A stretch of 64,000 bases of DNA from Paramacrobiotus metropolitanus. Its lineage: Eukaryota > Tardigrada > Eutardigrada > Parachela > Macrobiotidae. The position numbers and the translations under genes were made by a program. The first letter of the stretch is position 1. Each line of letters opens with the position of its first letter. A model generated the notes under the pieces. It worked only from the letters and a program-made list of their open reading frames with translations, was not told where the DNA came from and searched no databases. Where the stretch lies: NCBI RefSeq assembly GCF_019649055.1, contig NW_026570328.1, positions 372,001-436,000 on the forward strand, given 5' to 3'. Of this stretch, positions 1 to 13,067 are shown one piece after another.

Positions 1-1570
1 TGCTCCACAATACAATCAAGTAACACAAAATTTAATGCACATCGTACACAATACATCAGAAATTTGAAACGATTTTCAGTGCAGTGCGCTAAACTGGTAC
101 GTAGAGCACTTCATCGCGGATAAAACACGTTTTCGTTTATTAGTCATAACAGTGATTTATTTTTGCGAACGAAAAGAAAGCCTGTTGAATGGATTGAACC
201 ACCATTACTTCATAGGTATCGTCCCAACAACCATCTGATCATCAAGCGAAAACTTGTGGCTTTCTATCGCATAATGGATTTTCCGAATCATTAGCTGCCA
301 GTATGCGGAAGCGTCAATCTGGCCATTTTAAAATTTAATGCATTTCGCCAGCCACAAAACTATTACTACCCTCCTCCATAATTACAACAGTTTGTGCCGC
401 AAGACTACAAAAGTGCATCGCATACCCTTCTGCCTGCTTGCACATTGAGTCATTCATCACGGGAATGAATCGCCGTTTCATGTCCAGCATTTTCAAACCG
501 GGAGACAGACAAAACTGACAAGTACAGGGAATCCGAGATGGGGACGAATTATATTATCGGCTGACAGTGGCGGCCAGAAATACGCACGCACACACATACC
601 CGCTAAAAGTCAGGCGGAAAGTCGCCCGGCTCGCACACAAGGGGCGACGACGGTACCCCACCCAGATCGTTAGTACAAGCTGTGCCTGCTGTCTAATGAT
701 AGCCAATTGATGCGGCCACATGCTGAGCCGCCACTCGACAGGTACCACAACTTTGCGGGGATAACAATTCAGCTGTCGCCAGACAAATGAGCAACAATAA
801 GACAGCCCAGCCGCGAGAGCTGTCTGCCCACCAGATTTTCCTTTTCCGACCACATTTTCCCTCCGACACAGTACGTCATGCCTAGTGCTTTTTTAATTCG
901 CCTCATTATCTCTGACTTTCCATTCCTGCATGCAGTTGCACACTGTCCCTGATTAAAACTACACAGACACTGCGCCGAATAAGCACAGCTGGTCAAGTCC
1001 GACCCCGGCGATCATTAAACCCTAAATTATCGTCACCATTACCACTGCAGTCAGAGCGAGGAGATCCGAGTCAATACCATAAATCAATTATGCCGAATAA
1101 ATACTTTCCCCACAACCGGCAACTTAAAATCTCTTACCAAACCAGAAAATTTTACGCGACAGTTACATCGGAGTAAAACTGGTCATAAAAATTAATCGAC
1201 TGAATCAGACGTTTTAAATCATCTTATCTCAACCACAAATATTCAGCCACTTGTATAAACATTACGTCAACATTATTACTTTGCTTTGTGAAATGATTAA
1301 ATAAGGGGGTAAAAAAATTCTTAACAAAAAGTATAAAAAAATTTACGTAGCAGACATAACAAAAAGGTGCACAATAGCACCGCTGCGTTTTTTTTCAAAT
1401 AGAGGAAAACTGACAGCTTTTTCTAACAGATACGCGCCCACCCAGACACAACGCAGCGTGCCGAATACACAAAGCGACATTTGCCAGTCGGTGGCTGACG
1501 TCCTTATTGGCGACTACTGCACTAACTACACCGTCAACCCCGTGTGTTGATGGATGGAAAAACAACTTAC
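1..1570. other. Downstream/intronic flank of the GATA gene; no gene recognised
   Basis: The GATA gene on the minus strand should continue here, because its carboxy-terminal finger exon ends in a clean GTAAGT donor at 1570 and the basic tail that follows the finger in this family has not yet been encoded. I looked on the minus strand for a splice acceptor followed by an RP-x-x-x-KK type basic tail and did not find a convincing one. The open frames in this stretch look like chance. The last exon is either outside the window or too diverged for me to see. Confidence 0.5.
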
Positions 1571-4500
1571 CCCATGCAGTTTGAAGTAGAGACCACAAGC
1601 ATTGCAGACCGGATTGCCTTTGGAATCTCTGCGCCACAAGGTGGTTTTGTCGGTTTTGCAGTTGGCGCACGCCGTTCCTGTGCGTTTGGATGCCACCTGA
1701 AATGCAGACCGGCAGACTGTCAAAGCAAAGCGCATAAAAGGTTACCGCATATCTCGCGCACAAAACGCTATGGCGACTTATTTCCTTGGCTCACTCATGA
1801 TGGCCCGGGTAAACTTACCAAGCGACGTTTCGGCTTGATCAACGGCCGACTTGAGCCTGCAGGGGAAACGTGCGTCAAATTATGGATTTTGGCATTTAGT
1901 CAGCTCAAGTATTATGACGATAATACATATGATGCCTACCATTCATTTTATGGTAAAGTCCACATGCATTACACAAGTATTGTCCATTCCCGTCGCGACG
2001 CCAAAGCGGTGTCTGCTCGCAACCACAATTGACACATTGTCGGCCTTCTATGAACAGCACAAATCATTATTACAGCAGGAGATTTATGGATTTATTCTAA
2101 ATAAGCGGATCAAAACGTGTAAAGTCATTATTCTACGGCTGACCTCGCTGCTAACAGAAATTTTTGTGGATGGAGTATAAGCTTTACACAGGTTTTCAAA
2201 ACCAAAAAATGTTAAGATGTCAAGAATAAATAGGCAGAGAAGTTACGATTGGTAATTTCCTAAACGAGAAATTAATCAATGCATCAATTAACAGTCCATT
2301 AGCGTTAATCGACTTTTAATGATACTTTTATATGCCCTTATAAAAACCGTGGCAAAATTACAGTCGTCTCCACCTGCGGCTATCTGAAGCATCTGAATGA
2401 AAACAGAACCGCGTATGTAAACTGAAAAGGCAGGAACCAAGCACGGCTTCTCCAAAAGACATTATTATACAGATACTGCATAAGGATTCTGCTAATTTGG
2501 CAATAATGAAGCTAATCATGTATTCTGGTGCAATAATTATATCAGTCTATCTCGCGCTAAGCCTGATCCGATCTATATACGAGCACCGTCCATTGTACGG
2601 CTACTCTGGGTAATTCGAGAGCGCCGATGCTAACGTTAACGCAAGCGACAATTATTTACCCGATACTGTCCTGCCACGACCTCGGCGACTATTTTGACTG
2701 GTTGAGTTGATGTTTGGCGTCGGTACGGCATTATTGCTCTCAGGGGTAGGATAATTGGGCATGTAGCGCAGTGAACTGGCCGATTGTGCCGCATAAGGTG
2801 AATGTCGCAATGGAATATGCGAAATCCGCTGGGAATGTGACTGGACATTATCGTGCTCGTAGGACATACTGGCCTCATCCGACGCGGCCACCGGTATACC
2901 ACCTTGTTCGTCTTCTGATCCGCCGACAACTGCAAATTATTACCCTGATCAGGTACAAACTTTTAGGTAATCGTAACGGCCACCAATTAGTGGAAGTCGC
3001 TGAGCTTATGTAACACTAAAAGCAGACAGACAGCTGATTGCTACTGTCGCAGGATGCAACAAATAACAAACGGCCAATCGGCATATCGCACAGATCATAA
3101 AATAGTGGTTGTTTGGCGGCGCAGATCTCACGCCGATTGGGCTCGTTAAATGTTTTTTTATGATGCCTGCCAGCGGAACTCCGTTCTGACAGTTGGAGTG
3201 TATGCGGCATTTTGAGCATAGCAGCTGCCGCGTCAACCTAGATAGACCTGCCATCCAACTTGATTGCTAATTTGTCCGATATGGTTTCTTCGGGCGGAAA
3301 CCCAACACAAGCCGCACCAACGTCGCTGCGCGCCTCATTAAATTAGCAATATACACAATGCGGCATGTACCGGCCTGGGTAAGCGATTAATTCATAAATG
3401 AGGCGCCAAGTGCACTAAACCGCGCTGACTTTAATTAGTCTTCCTTACCTACAAGCCCTCCTTCAGCCGCCTGCAGGGATGCTGCGAGGATATTCGATCC
3501 CTGTGTTGATGTTGTGTCTTGCTGCTCCGCCGGCGACAGGCCCGTGTCCGCTGCTGTGCCGGCATCCATCGGCGCCAGCCGGCTAACCTGCTCAGCGTCA
3601 TCCTCCTGGGATTCCGGCATCTTGTCGAGAAGGGGACTGCCCTCTTTGTGGCGGTCAATGTCCCCGGAATTGGGCTCGTCTTCGCTCTTCACTTTGGCAT
3701 CGTCCGCACGGGATGGAATATCGCTGGCGGTCTTGTGGGTGTGCAGTTTCGGCACGGTACCGGCCGTCTGGATAACCGAGGTCTGCGGGCTGATGTGGGT
3801 GGGGGAGGAATGAGGTTTGGTGGCGTAACCTACACTGGGACAGGCCCACACCGAAGTGCCGGCAGCCGACATCATGCACGAAGTGTTGGGATACGTGGGC
3901 TTGCTGTCCGGGGAAAAATATGGATTCAAGGTGGACGCCGGGGAATGGAATGAAGTGGGATATACATGATGGGTTGTTGAAAAGGCTTGATCTGCACAGA
4001 TAGGCAACAAACACTGTTTATCCTGATAGGCAAACCACAGGGTTACACTGTTTATCCCATTCTATCGTAACAACGACGAATTTTGATTAGCTTTTACGTA
4101 TGCAGATACGTACTGTAATTTCACTTGCAGAAGCATGGTCTAATAATTAACTATTAAGTAATTTTACAGCCCCCTGAATTACTTCAAAGAAAATTCAAAC
4201 AGCAACTGTAATCATGCTGGCGTTGTAAATATTAAATTTTCTTCGCCATTTTTAGCTGCAACAAAATAAATCCACATGGATTGTCTGATAAAACCTATGA
4301 CTGTACTGTAACATAGTGCCCAACTGCCCATAATCTACATGTACAAGCCAGACTTTCGTGTGAATACCATGACAGGTAAACACTAAAAATAATAATACAC
4401 CTTGCACTTTGATTTTACTAACAGAATTAATAAGAAGAACAATATTTCAGTTAAATGGTTAATGCACTTGCAGCGCCGTGTTATTATCGAGAGCGGTGTC

Positions 4501-5534
4501 TATAATTTCGACACATTCACAATCTCGTGCAGCCCACCCTTTAGATAGTTTTGACACAGATCTGGCGGAATCTGCGCCATATCAAATATCGTTTACAGAA
4601 TCTGACACTGCTATTAACATAACCTACACTGATTATGCAGGCATCAGCTGCCCAGTGCGCATTGTAAAAGCAAAACAGCTAAAAACTGTTTTCTTTAATT
4701 GACAGATACTTCTCCTGGCCACACGATCTTCTCTGACTTTGTCAAACAAAACGGAATAATAAGGAAAACGGTTGTCTGTGCTCAAGTCTACCAAGACTGC
4801 TGCACAACTGACAGGGTCAAAATAATTATGCACAACACAAAAGACTACCTAATCAGCGCGACCAGCAACAGCACGCTATCGTTTCTCACCTTCTCGCTAA
4901 AGTAACATCGATTCGATGAAATCAAGTCGCGACGCGCGACAGACTTGTTTTGCATTAATTTTGTGCTGGAAAAAATTCAGTCATGATAATTGTGAAGAAT
5001 CTGACATGTAAACAACCTGCAGCAAACGTGTGCGATTCTAGCTCTCCAAATACGTATCTATCTTGTGATTACAGAGCCTACGTAGAGTACAAAAAACAAA
5101 GCAAGTGATTTTTTAATTAATTTTAAGTACAATACCATGTTCAGCTTTTAAAGTTTGCGTAACGGCGCAGCGAGTACTAGCGTCAGTGTCGGCGGTACGT
5201 ACGGCGGTTAAATACAGTCGTACACAAAACCGTAAAGTACGTACAAAAAAAAGCGGTGACCTATGGGTATCTAGTGTACAGCGTGTACGGTGCAATACTG
5301 GTGCGGTACAACTCGTACATGACTCACTCGGAACGCAAGAGCGATAACCGGCAGAATGCATGGCGTGTGTGTTGAAGCGCAGATAATTCTGATCCAAACC
5401 GGGATGGGAAAAGGAGTACATTTCGCTCATCAGGTCGGGGTCCATGTTCAGCGGCGCGCCATGCATTGACATACCGCTCTGCTGATAGTTGTCCGCGTAC
5501 CAACGATCCATTTCACCAGGAAGAGCAGTGTTTT
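1571..5534 (-). CDS. GATA-type zinc-finger transcription factor, two fingers, 3' end missing
   Basis: Nuclear DNA-binding regulator that recognises WGATAR sites. Six exons on the minus strand join in compatible phases: 5534-5328, 3991-3449, 2929-2660, 2047-1940, 1856-1819 and 1696-1571. The first in-frame ATG is at 5511, and 423 codons can be read before the last visible donor. The amino-terminal part is rich in S, T, P, H, Y and Q. The N-finger (2047-1940) has [12 protein letters not shown] and [14 protein letters not shown] tiny 38-bp exon encodes the linker [11 protein letters not shown], typical of GATA4/5/6 and pannier. The C-finger (1696-1571) has [14 protein letters not shown] and [13 protein letters not shown]. 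The zinc-binding cysteines of both fingers are present. The frame stays open upstream of the ATG to an acceptor at 5535-5537, so another 5' exon is possible. The basic tail after the C-finger is not in view. Family is certain; the exact orthologue is not. Confidence 0.93.
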
Positions 5535-8500
5535 CTGTAGAACAGCAAAAAGTAAATAAAAATACGCCATTAAGATTTTCTATGCCCTCATGTTGAATCG
5601 TGCAAAACGATCATGGATGAATCAGCGGCAAGATGCGGTCGTTTGTCGATTATGGCACAGATTGCCATCACCTATTTATTCTTTTATGAATGATACCTGT
5701 GGTTAATCAATTATCCATCAAATGATCAATGATAATCATACCATCAGCAATAAAAATATCAAGATTTACTATTAGCGCCTTTTATCGTACAGACGTAATT
5801 CGGAGCAGTTAAGATCGCGCTGTTCCGAATCGCGTACAATATGGCTTCATGAATCATTGCAAGAACCCATTTCTTATCAATCTTATCGCCCAAGGATTCA
5901 TTAATAAAATGTACAAAGTTAGACGAAGTTTGTTGGATTCTTATTAGGAATAATGAAAATATCGTGGTGAATGTACGCTGGCAAAAGAGTGCTTAAGTAG
6001 TTAAGTTAAAAGCGTGAAAAAAACACGTAGTAACAAACGTCCTTAGGAACATTTTAAAAAAGATACAGTAACGCATCTAGTGAATGCGATCAATCTTACC
6101 GATCAATAAACATCCTGCAAAAAGTATCAACTGATATCATCAGTCCATCAACAATAAATATTATAAATTTGCAAAAAAATCAAAATAAATAGATTCTTTA
6201 AAAAAAAAGGGAGAACGCTCCAGTCACACTGAAAATAAGGTCGGGTTCCGTGTTCAGTGCAAAATCAAACTTAACAAATGATGTGCGGCATCTGCTGTAG
6301 CGTCTACGAATAAAAGGATCTTTGGCCTGAATATTGCTTGCATGCGCGCTGCATCAACTTGCAACTGTAGCTGGCAGCCTGTACGAATAGGTACACAGAT
6401 GCGACTCTTATCATCACTCTGGTAGGCCTAGACTTATGTTTGTGACTAATCGTAACGAATCACGTACAAACTTATTAAGCACAGTACGTACTGTACGCAC
6501 ATGAAATTGTATGTATCTGCTGTCAGTTTTGTAATTATTTAATTAAATACTTCTAATAATTCCTTGATTTTTCAGTGGAAAGTTTTTATTAAAATATGCT
6601 TATAGAGCTGACTAAATTTTGCAAACATAAAACACGATATAAAAACTGAGTAGTAGCAAATTAGATCAGAATGGCGACTTAATTTCAGAACAAAGAAGTT
6701 GCAAAAAATTGATCAAACCCATACGCGTACCGATACTGTGGCATAAATTACTGCATCCGTGTGTTCTTTTAATCATAAGTTGAAAAAAATACATCGACCA
6801 TGTACATGCTAAACACTTTAACACTTTTTAACAGCATGGATCGACTTAGTATGCTAATAAAAATTACGTGCTTCACATGACCTTTATTCCTATTACGAAT
6901 TGCAAGCAACACGTCGCCAGCAATTATCTGAAGCCACTATATAGCCTTTCGTAATCCCATTTATATCTATATAATACCTGTGCTTACCATGTGTACACAT
7001 CGTTCGTGTTTATTTTAAGAAACCTCACTACTTTTGTAGATAAAGTGAACTAATACCCATTTTTATTTTAGAGGAACACATACAAAGCGGCCGAAAAAGC
7101 TAATGACCTTTCACTGATGTACCAGTAAGCAACGGCCATGGATAACATAAGGCCTGCTGTGTGACGAAGTATGGTTAGGGAATTGTCAGATGTTTGCCGG
7201 AATCGCAGGTATACTAATAATATAAAATTGCAGACTGATGCACTAAAATTCTGCTGTGTAGAGAGTAAATTTTGTTTGCGTAGCCAGATTTGCATGATGG
7301 CCATAAGCATGATTTCGATACGCAATGTTATGAGTTCTTGACGGTGCGCTTGCCTGCTGAATTGGCTAGTAAACCGTATTATTTTCAAAGGTCATGGTTT
7401 TGATGTATTGTATCACGAAGATAACTATTATAGAGCTAAACTGTTGAAGTACCGCAAGGCTACAAACTTACAGTTCAAGTTCGGCATGATAAATCGTAGC
7501 CCGTCTTTTTGTCATAAAGCTTATGACGTATGATACTGTAACGGTATCATAATATTTTTATTACGTATAACTGGCAATTGGGTTTCGGATCAACATTGTT
7601 GTACCGGTATGTTTCTATAAAGGATGAAGCATCAAGACAAATATCTTGGTCCTGAGTTACGAACTTTCACTTTGGAAATATTGCTCAAGAAACTTTGGGG
7701 ATTGCTTTAGTATCACTGCGTGCTATGTTTTTTGAGCCGTTCTTGTATACACAGCATTGGGCAATTGGGCAATTGGGCATAGAAGTATAATTATATATGT
7801 GGATTCATAAACATACATAGAATACAGCATAAGTCAAATAGCATATAATGCGCTATACAGCAGCATTCAATATTACCGTACGTTACTTATTAACGGTAAT
7901 TACAAGTTAGTAGTGAATTGCTACCAGATTTGTCTCTATGGATTTTATTAGCTACGTAGGCGTGCTAACTAGATAATTAGCTGATTAGTAAAAATAAGCT
8001 GAGATTCTGCTGATGGCGGCAATCTCCGCCTTCATCTTACCTGATAATATGCTATCGCGGATCTTGTGAAGATTGAGATAGGATACTTGATTGCCAGTAA
8101 AATTTGCGTGCCGAACCAGATACCATATGATTAAAATAACCTCGTAGAGATATGGAGGTCGTTACGCGTAGCCGGCGAAGCCAAATATACGGCAAGATGA
8201 ATATATACAGATTGCAAGCTGTAAAATTGCTAGATCTCCCGTTAATTTTAAAGGCAGAAAGAATGTTGTAGCACGATATTCGACGGCGATGCGATCGGAT
8301 CTTAACTGTTGTTCGTTATGGCTGGACGAGATGTGATGAGATTTGGATGAGCGACGAAAGATAGCGCAGTACTTAATTCATCTAACACTATATCTCACCC
8401 CAAAGTATAACAAAACATTTCTGATTTCGTAAATACAGATGGACGAATAAGAAACGCGTACGTCGGCCACGGCTGCCGTTTGGCGGATCCGCTACCGTTT

Positions 8501-11500
8501 TAGATTACGCCCACGCGCAACGCCGGACCGGGAATATGTGTCCGCTGCGTATATTGAGTAACCCGGCACATGACCGGAATAAGGAGTGGTCTACTCTGTG
8601 AATAAGGGAGAGCAGTAAATCGTGACCATTTTCTGATTCGTCATTACTGCGAAGCAGCCTGTACATGCGGTCCACAAGCTACAGTACACAACACTAACGG
8701 AAATTGTACTTTGTTTTCGCCGCATTTTTGTGCTAACTTTCCGCCACTTGTTGTGCACGATAAAATGCTTTTCTGATTTGAGCCACAGATTTCGAAAAAG
8801 AGATCGGTTGATTAAGTCTGCGCTTCCTTTCTGTACTATCTGGAAAATTCATCTGGATATCTCTTGCAGCATATATCACACAAATTGGTCCGCTTTGTAG
8901 TTAGTCTGGCAAAAGTTAACGTTGGCCAAGTTACGTCTGGCCAATGGTTAATGGTGATGATAACAACTTACTAAATACAATTTAACTACAAAAATATTCT
9001 CGCAATCGCGCATGTGATTATTTTGCAGTAATAACGAACAACAAAACAGAAATCGATCTGACATTTTACATGCATTGACGATGCCGAAATTGGCAGTTAG
9101 CGGTTTTCGGGAAGCTCCGGATAAGCGTTAAACACCAGAGTGATGCCCGCGTAATAACCTATCGACTAATAAGTAATCAGCTGACCAACATTTCCGGCGC
9201 TGCTAACGTGAGTAACATCGAGGCACAAATATCTGCGTCAAATTCCTTTTTTGCTTTCACTATCGATGTGGGAATCTAAAATTTGCTCTTTTATTCACTT
9301 ACCAACAGCAATGCAACAGCCACAGCACCCCGGACAAAGAATAAAAATAAAGATTTCGGTTGCCCGAAGTGATTAAGCACGGCGTGCGTCATAATTCAAA
9401 TACTAATAACTTATCAGTCAATTGATAGTTTGTACCGACGAATGCCATTGTACCGGTTTAAATATTTTTTAAAATTTTTGTGATATACGACAGTTAAAAA
9501 AATACTTGAGAACCTATACAAAAGTTGATTTGTACTAAGGACGCAGGACACTGCAAATAGTGGACAAAAAACTGACCAGTGCAGAAAATAAAAATATTCA
9601 GCATTGAGGACCTATCTCGCTCTGCACGGATCGAGTTTCCACGCGTTCCGTAGGCAAGACAATCAAAGCAAGCTTCAGCTTACGGTTACGTGCATAATTT
9701 AAAAGGGATTCTGAAATACGTATGAAGGGCTGTTTGAATAAACAAAAATATTATACTACAGCAACATGAACAGTTTTTCATATTTGAAAAAATCTCGATT
9801 AAAGGCACATACATGTACTGTTTTTTTTGTATACTATCAAAGATAGATGATTTAATGAACGTGACCTTTGCGGGTAGAAAAGTCGCTCTGACTTGATTTA
9901 CATAAACAGGACTACAGCCGGAAACGCCCATACTACGTATATAGGTATCTGTAAATATCTAATACACAACGTGCATCCCGCAATTCGTGAATCAATGTGT
10001 CGAATATCAGCAGATAATGATATCAGCAGCTTTGTGTCTGGAAGTTTTCATATCTACATCTCTGCATCCTGATGGCGACTGCTTAGCGTTCACCCCGATC
10101 ACCACAAAGCAATAACATTATGAATGTTACAAAGAAACGCGCGCCGATCAAAAGTTGCGGTTTTATCTGGCTTGTACAGCGTTCCACATTCTGATTCTCA
10201 TTACGATATCATAGGGCATTATAAAGTCATTGATAGCCATTCCATAGAAATTGTGGTATCATAAAATCAGGCAATTTGGATAAATCGTCCATGAAAATTG
10301 TGGGACACAGAAGTTTGCATTGCCCAAATGTAAATCACGACAGCCATTTCAGTCGGATTCACTGCGTTAGTCTATGGGATCTTAGCAGCCGAACAGCTGA
10401 AGCATATTCTAAGTGGATCAGATGAATCGGGAATACATGACCGAGCGACGCTTATTTTGCTCGACATTTCGACAGGGGAATAAAGCGAACTGTACAGCAT
10501 TATAATCTTTCTTTTCATTCAGCAGTAACATATTCTGCTCGATTCTTTTGACTCTTATGAGAATGGATTAATCGATGACACTTTCATTGACTTTGTTGGC
10601 GGTGTTTGTATAACAACAGCGGAATCGCATTCGGATGTAAAGGATCCTTCTTGACTCACAATCAGCCCAATATTTATCTGGATACGCAGATTAAAGATGA
10701 ACCATGCGGCACGCGACAGCGCGATGCTCGTTTGGAGGGAAGGCCACTTGCCATTTCGCCACTACACTACTGCGACACGTTGCTCCTTTATCATCGTTAA
10801 TGACCTATGATAAGCATTGTTAATAACCACTACAAGAAGTGCCGTGCATAAAAAATAATCGTGAAGTCATCTTCATAAAAGCATTATTCTATCAGCTGAT
10901 GCAGTGTACATTGTACATGTTCATGCAACCAGTGCTGGTTTGGTATGCTTTATTGGTCCATAAATGCTGTTAAGTTGTAGTATTTTCGTATTTAATTGAG
11001 CTCGCCAACTTTCTTCGGCGTAATTAGATGCAAAGTTTCGTGCTGTTTGTAAAAGAATTTCAGTAATTTATAATGCTGTAGACGAAAAACCTTTTGAAGC
11101 CTCGAAAATGGCTATGCCAAGTGTCTGCCAGATATACGAATACTGTTTTTACCAGATACTGTCTTTACCAGATATATGAATACTGTAGTTTGCTGTAGGC
11201 AAAAGCATTCCTCCTTAATGTAAGCGAATTCATTCGGACTAAGTCCGTGTAATAATTATGTCAAGCGTAAATATGTACTTGTACATGTACGCCGTAGCAA
11301 CAATTTACTGATATATATAAAGTACAACTGATATAAGTACAAAATTTTCTATGGAATCAGAACCAATTATACTAATTTTATTTCATTCAGTGTCAAGTTT
11401 ATTAGTTTTTATCTCTATTTTTTGTATTCGCTACGGACGATCGGGGCATTCAACTTTCTATTTCCTATATACTTATTTTTCACCTATTATACTATTATTA

Positions 11501-13067
11501 TTATATCCAGTCGAAGCGTCAGGCGCTAGCTAGAATTCGGTTTTGGCCATGCTAAATTCATAAAACGTCTGCTAGGAAACCGCACTGTTACTAGTCATAA
11601 TTACACTACTTGACTTTACTTCACTTATTTTACTTTATCTTTCTTTATTTATTTTATTTGTTACCGTGAAATATCAACGACGTCGACATTTCAGCTTTAA
11701 CAATAAACAATACATCTATAATTATAAAGTTATGTTTTTATGTATGCGGTATATACGGCTGCCTTTTCGATTCGTAGCTTACAATTTATAACCAAATAAT
11801 TTGGTTTATGAATACACAAAAGCACATCAGCAATTTTGCAGTCTCAGAGTCAGTTAGCAATTTCTGGCATAAATATTGCTGTTGCCACTCTCCAGTAGGT
11901 AGATATCGAATTCGTGACACTCAGGTTGTTTAGGCCAGTTGTTTAGCGCCAGGTTGTTTAGGCCAGATTTAAAACGAACGAACTTATACGAAGTTTACCA
12001 TCTTGATGCTGTTGGAAATTGGAGTCAAGACAACTCGCAATACCCTGGTAACGGCAAATCGAACGAAATCGAAAACATCGTTACATGATTATTAAAAACA
12101 TCACCACATCACCCAAAAAAACCCTACAATAAAAACACGTCTTCGATGCTATCTTGGTCGGGTAGAGTTCCCATATAAGACAAACAGCGTTTCCTCGTTG
12201 GATTCGGCTGGCGAAGAAAAATCATTTGCGCGCTTTTGGTCAGTTGCGGCTGTGATGCCGCTTCTTTTCCACGAGCTTCTTGGTCCCGTCTCCCTAAGGT
12301 CCATAACTTTCAAATGCTGCGGCGACAAGGTTATATCTGGGCTGCAGCCAGCTATGTTATGTTAACTTGCCCCTTTCGGCCTGTTCCGCTGGAGACCCGG
12401 CGTTCACCGTGGTGAGGCCAAGTTATGGAGTCGCCAAATTAAGTGTCCACTGTCCACATTGTTAACGTCCGCAGCTACTGTGGCTTCCCTAGCTCCCCGG
12501 ACACGAGTGTGATAACGTCCGGCATCTTGCTACTCCTCATAGACAAGCCATTCCTAGGCCCCATTCTGGCTGGGAAACCGTTAGTTTTCGATCCGCGGGT
12601 GGACTCTTCACTGATTCCATACACGACTTACAAGCCGCAAATTATGGTGGATCGATTTTCTCTGCATTTCTGGGTGCTGCAGTTCTCTGTGCATGCTGTC
12701 CAAGTTCTTACAGTTCATCAAAGGTAAATTAACGTCACGACGGTTTTTATAGCGTGAAGTTTGTATAGAATGTGCCGTAAAATATTTTCAATGCACCCAG
12801 TGGTCAGTTGCATGCAATCCGCATGCACAGTACTCGGTAGGTTCCGCGGTCGTACGTATGAACGGTCCGATTCGCGCACATATACCAAAATGTAGATTAT
12901 CTAAATCATATAAACTGTATAAACTAAAAATATGAAAAACAAACCCGCGTACGGCGGTAAGTATGTACAATAAAGTGCAAAACGTTCCGCAGATAACACT
13001 ATGTCAATATGACGTAGAGAACAATATCAGCTTCGAGAAACGAAATAAGCCGTCTAAAGCACAACAA
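5535..13067. other. Long AT-rich stretch without a recognisable gene
   Basis: This 7.5-kb stretch lies upstream of both the GATA gene (minus) and beyond the 3' end of the Kelch gene (minus). The open frames are short, lack recognisable motifs and are not supported by good splice sites. Two small local duplications are visible: a short TACCAGATA-containing repeat near 11145-11185 and GTTGTTTAGGCCAG repeated near 11927-11967. It may hold 5' exons or enhancers of the GATA gene, but nothing in the sequence lets me name one. Confidence 0.4.

Noticed and set aside
554-996. Overlapping minus-strand frames rich in Cys, Arg and Ser downstream of the GATA C-finger
   Set aside because: Neither matches the basic tail of GATA proteins, and the two frames overlap in different phases without splice support.
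7068-7388. 106-aa frame on the minus strand in the gene-poor stretch
   Set aside because: No motif, no splice support, and composition like the surrounding non-coding DNA.
12443-12727. 94-aa frame upstream of the Kelch 3' end
   Set aside because: It has a start codon but no recognisable domain or neighbouring exon; I could not separate it from chance.
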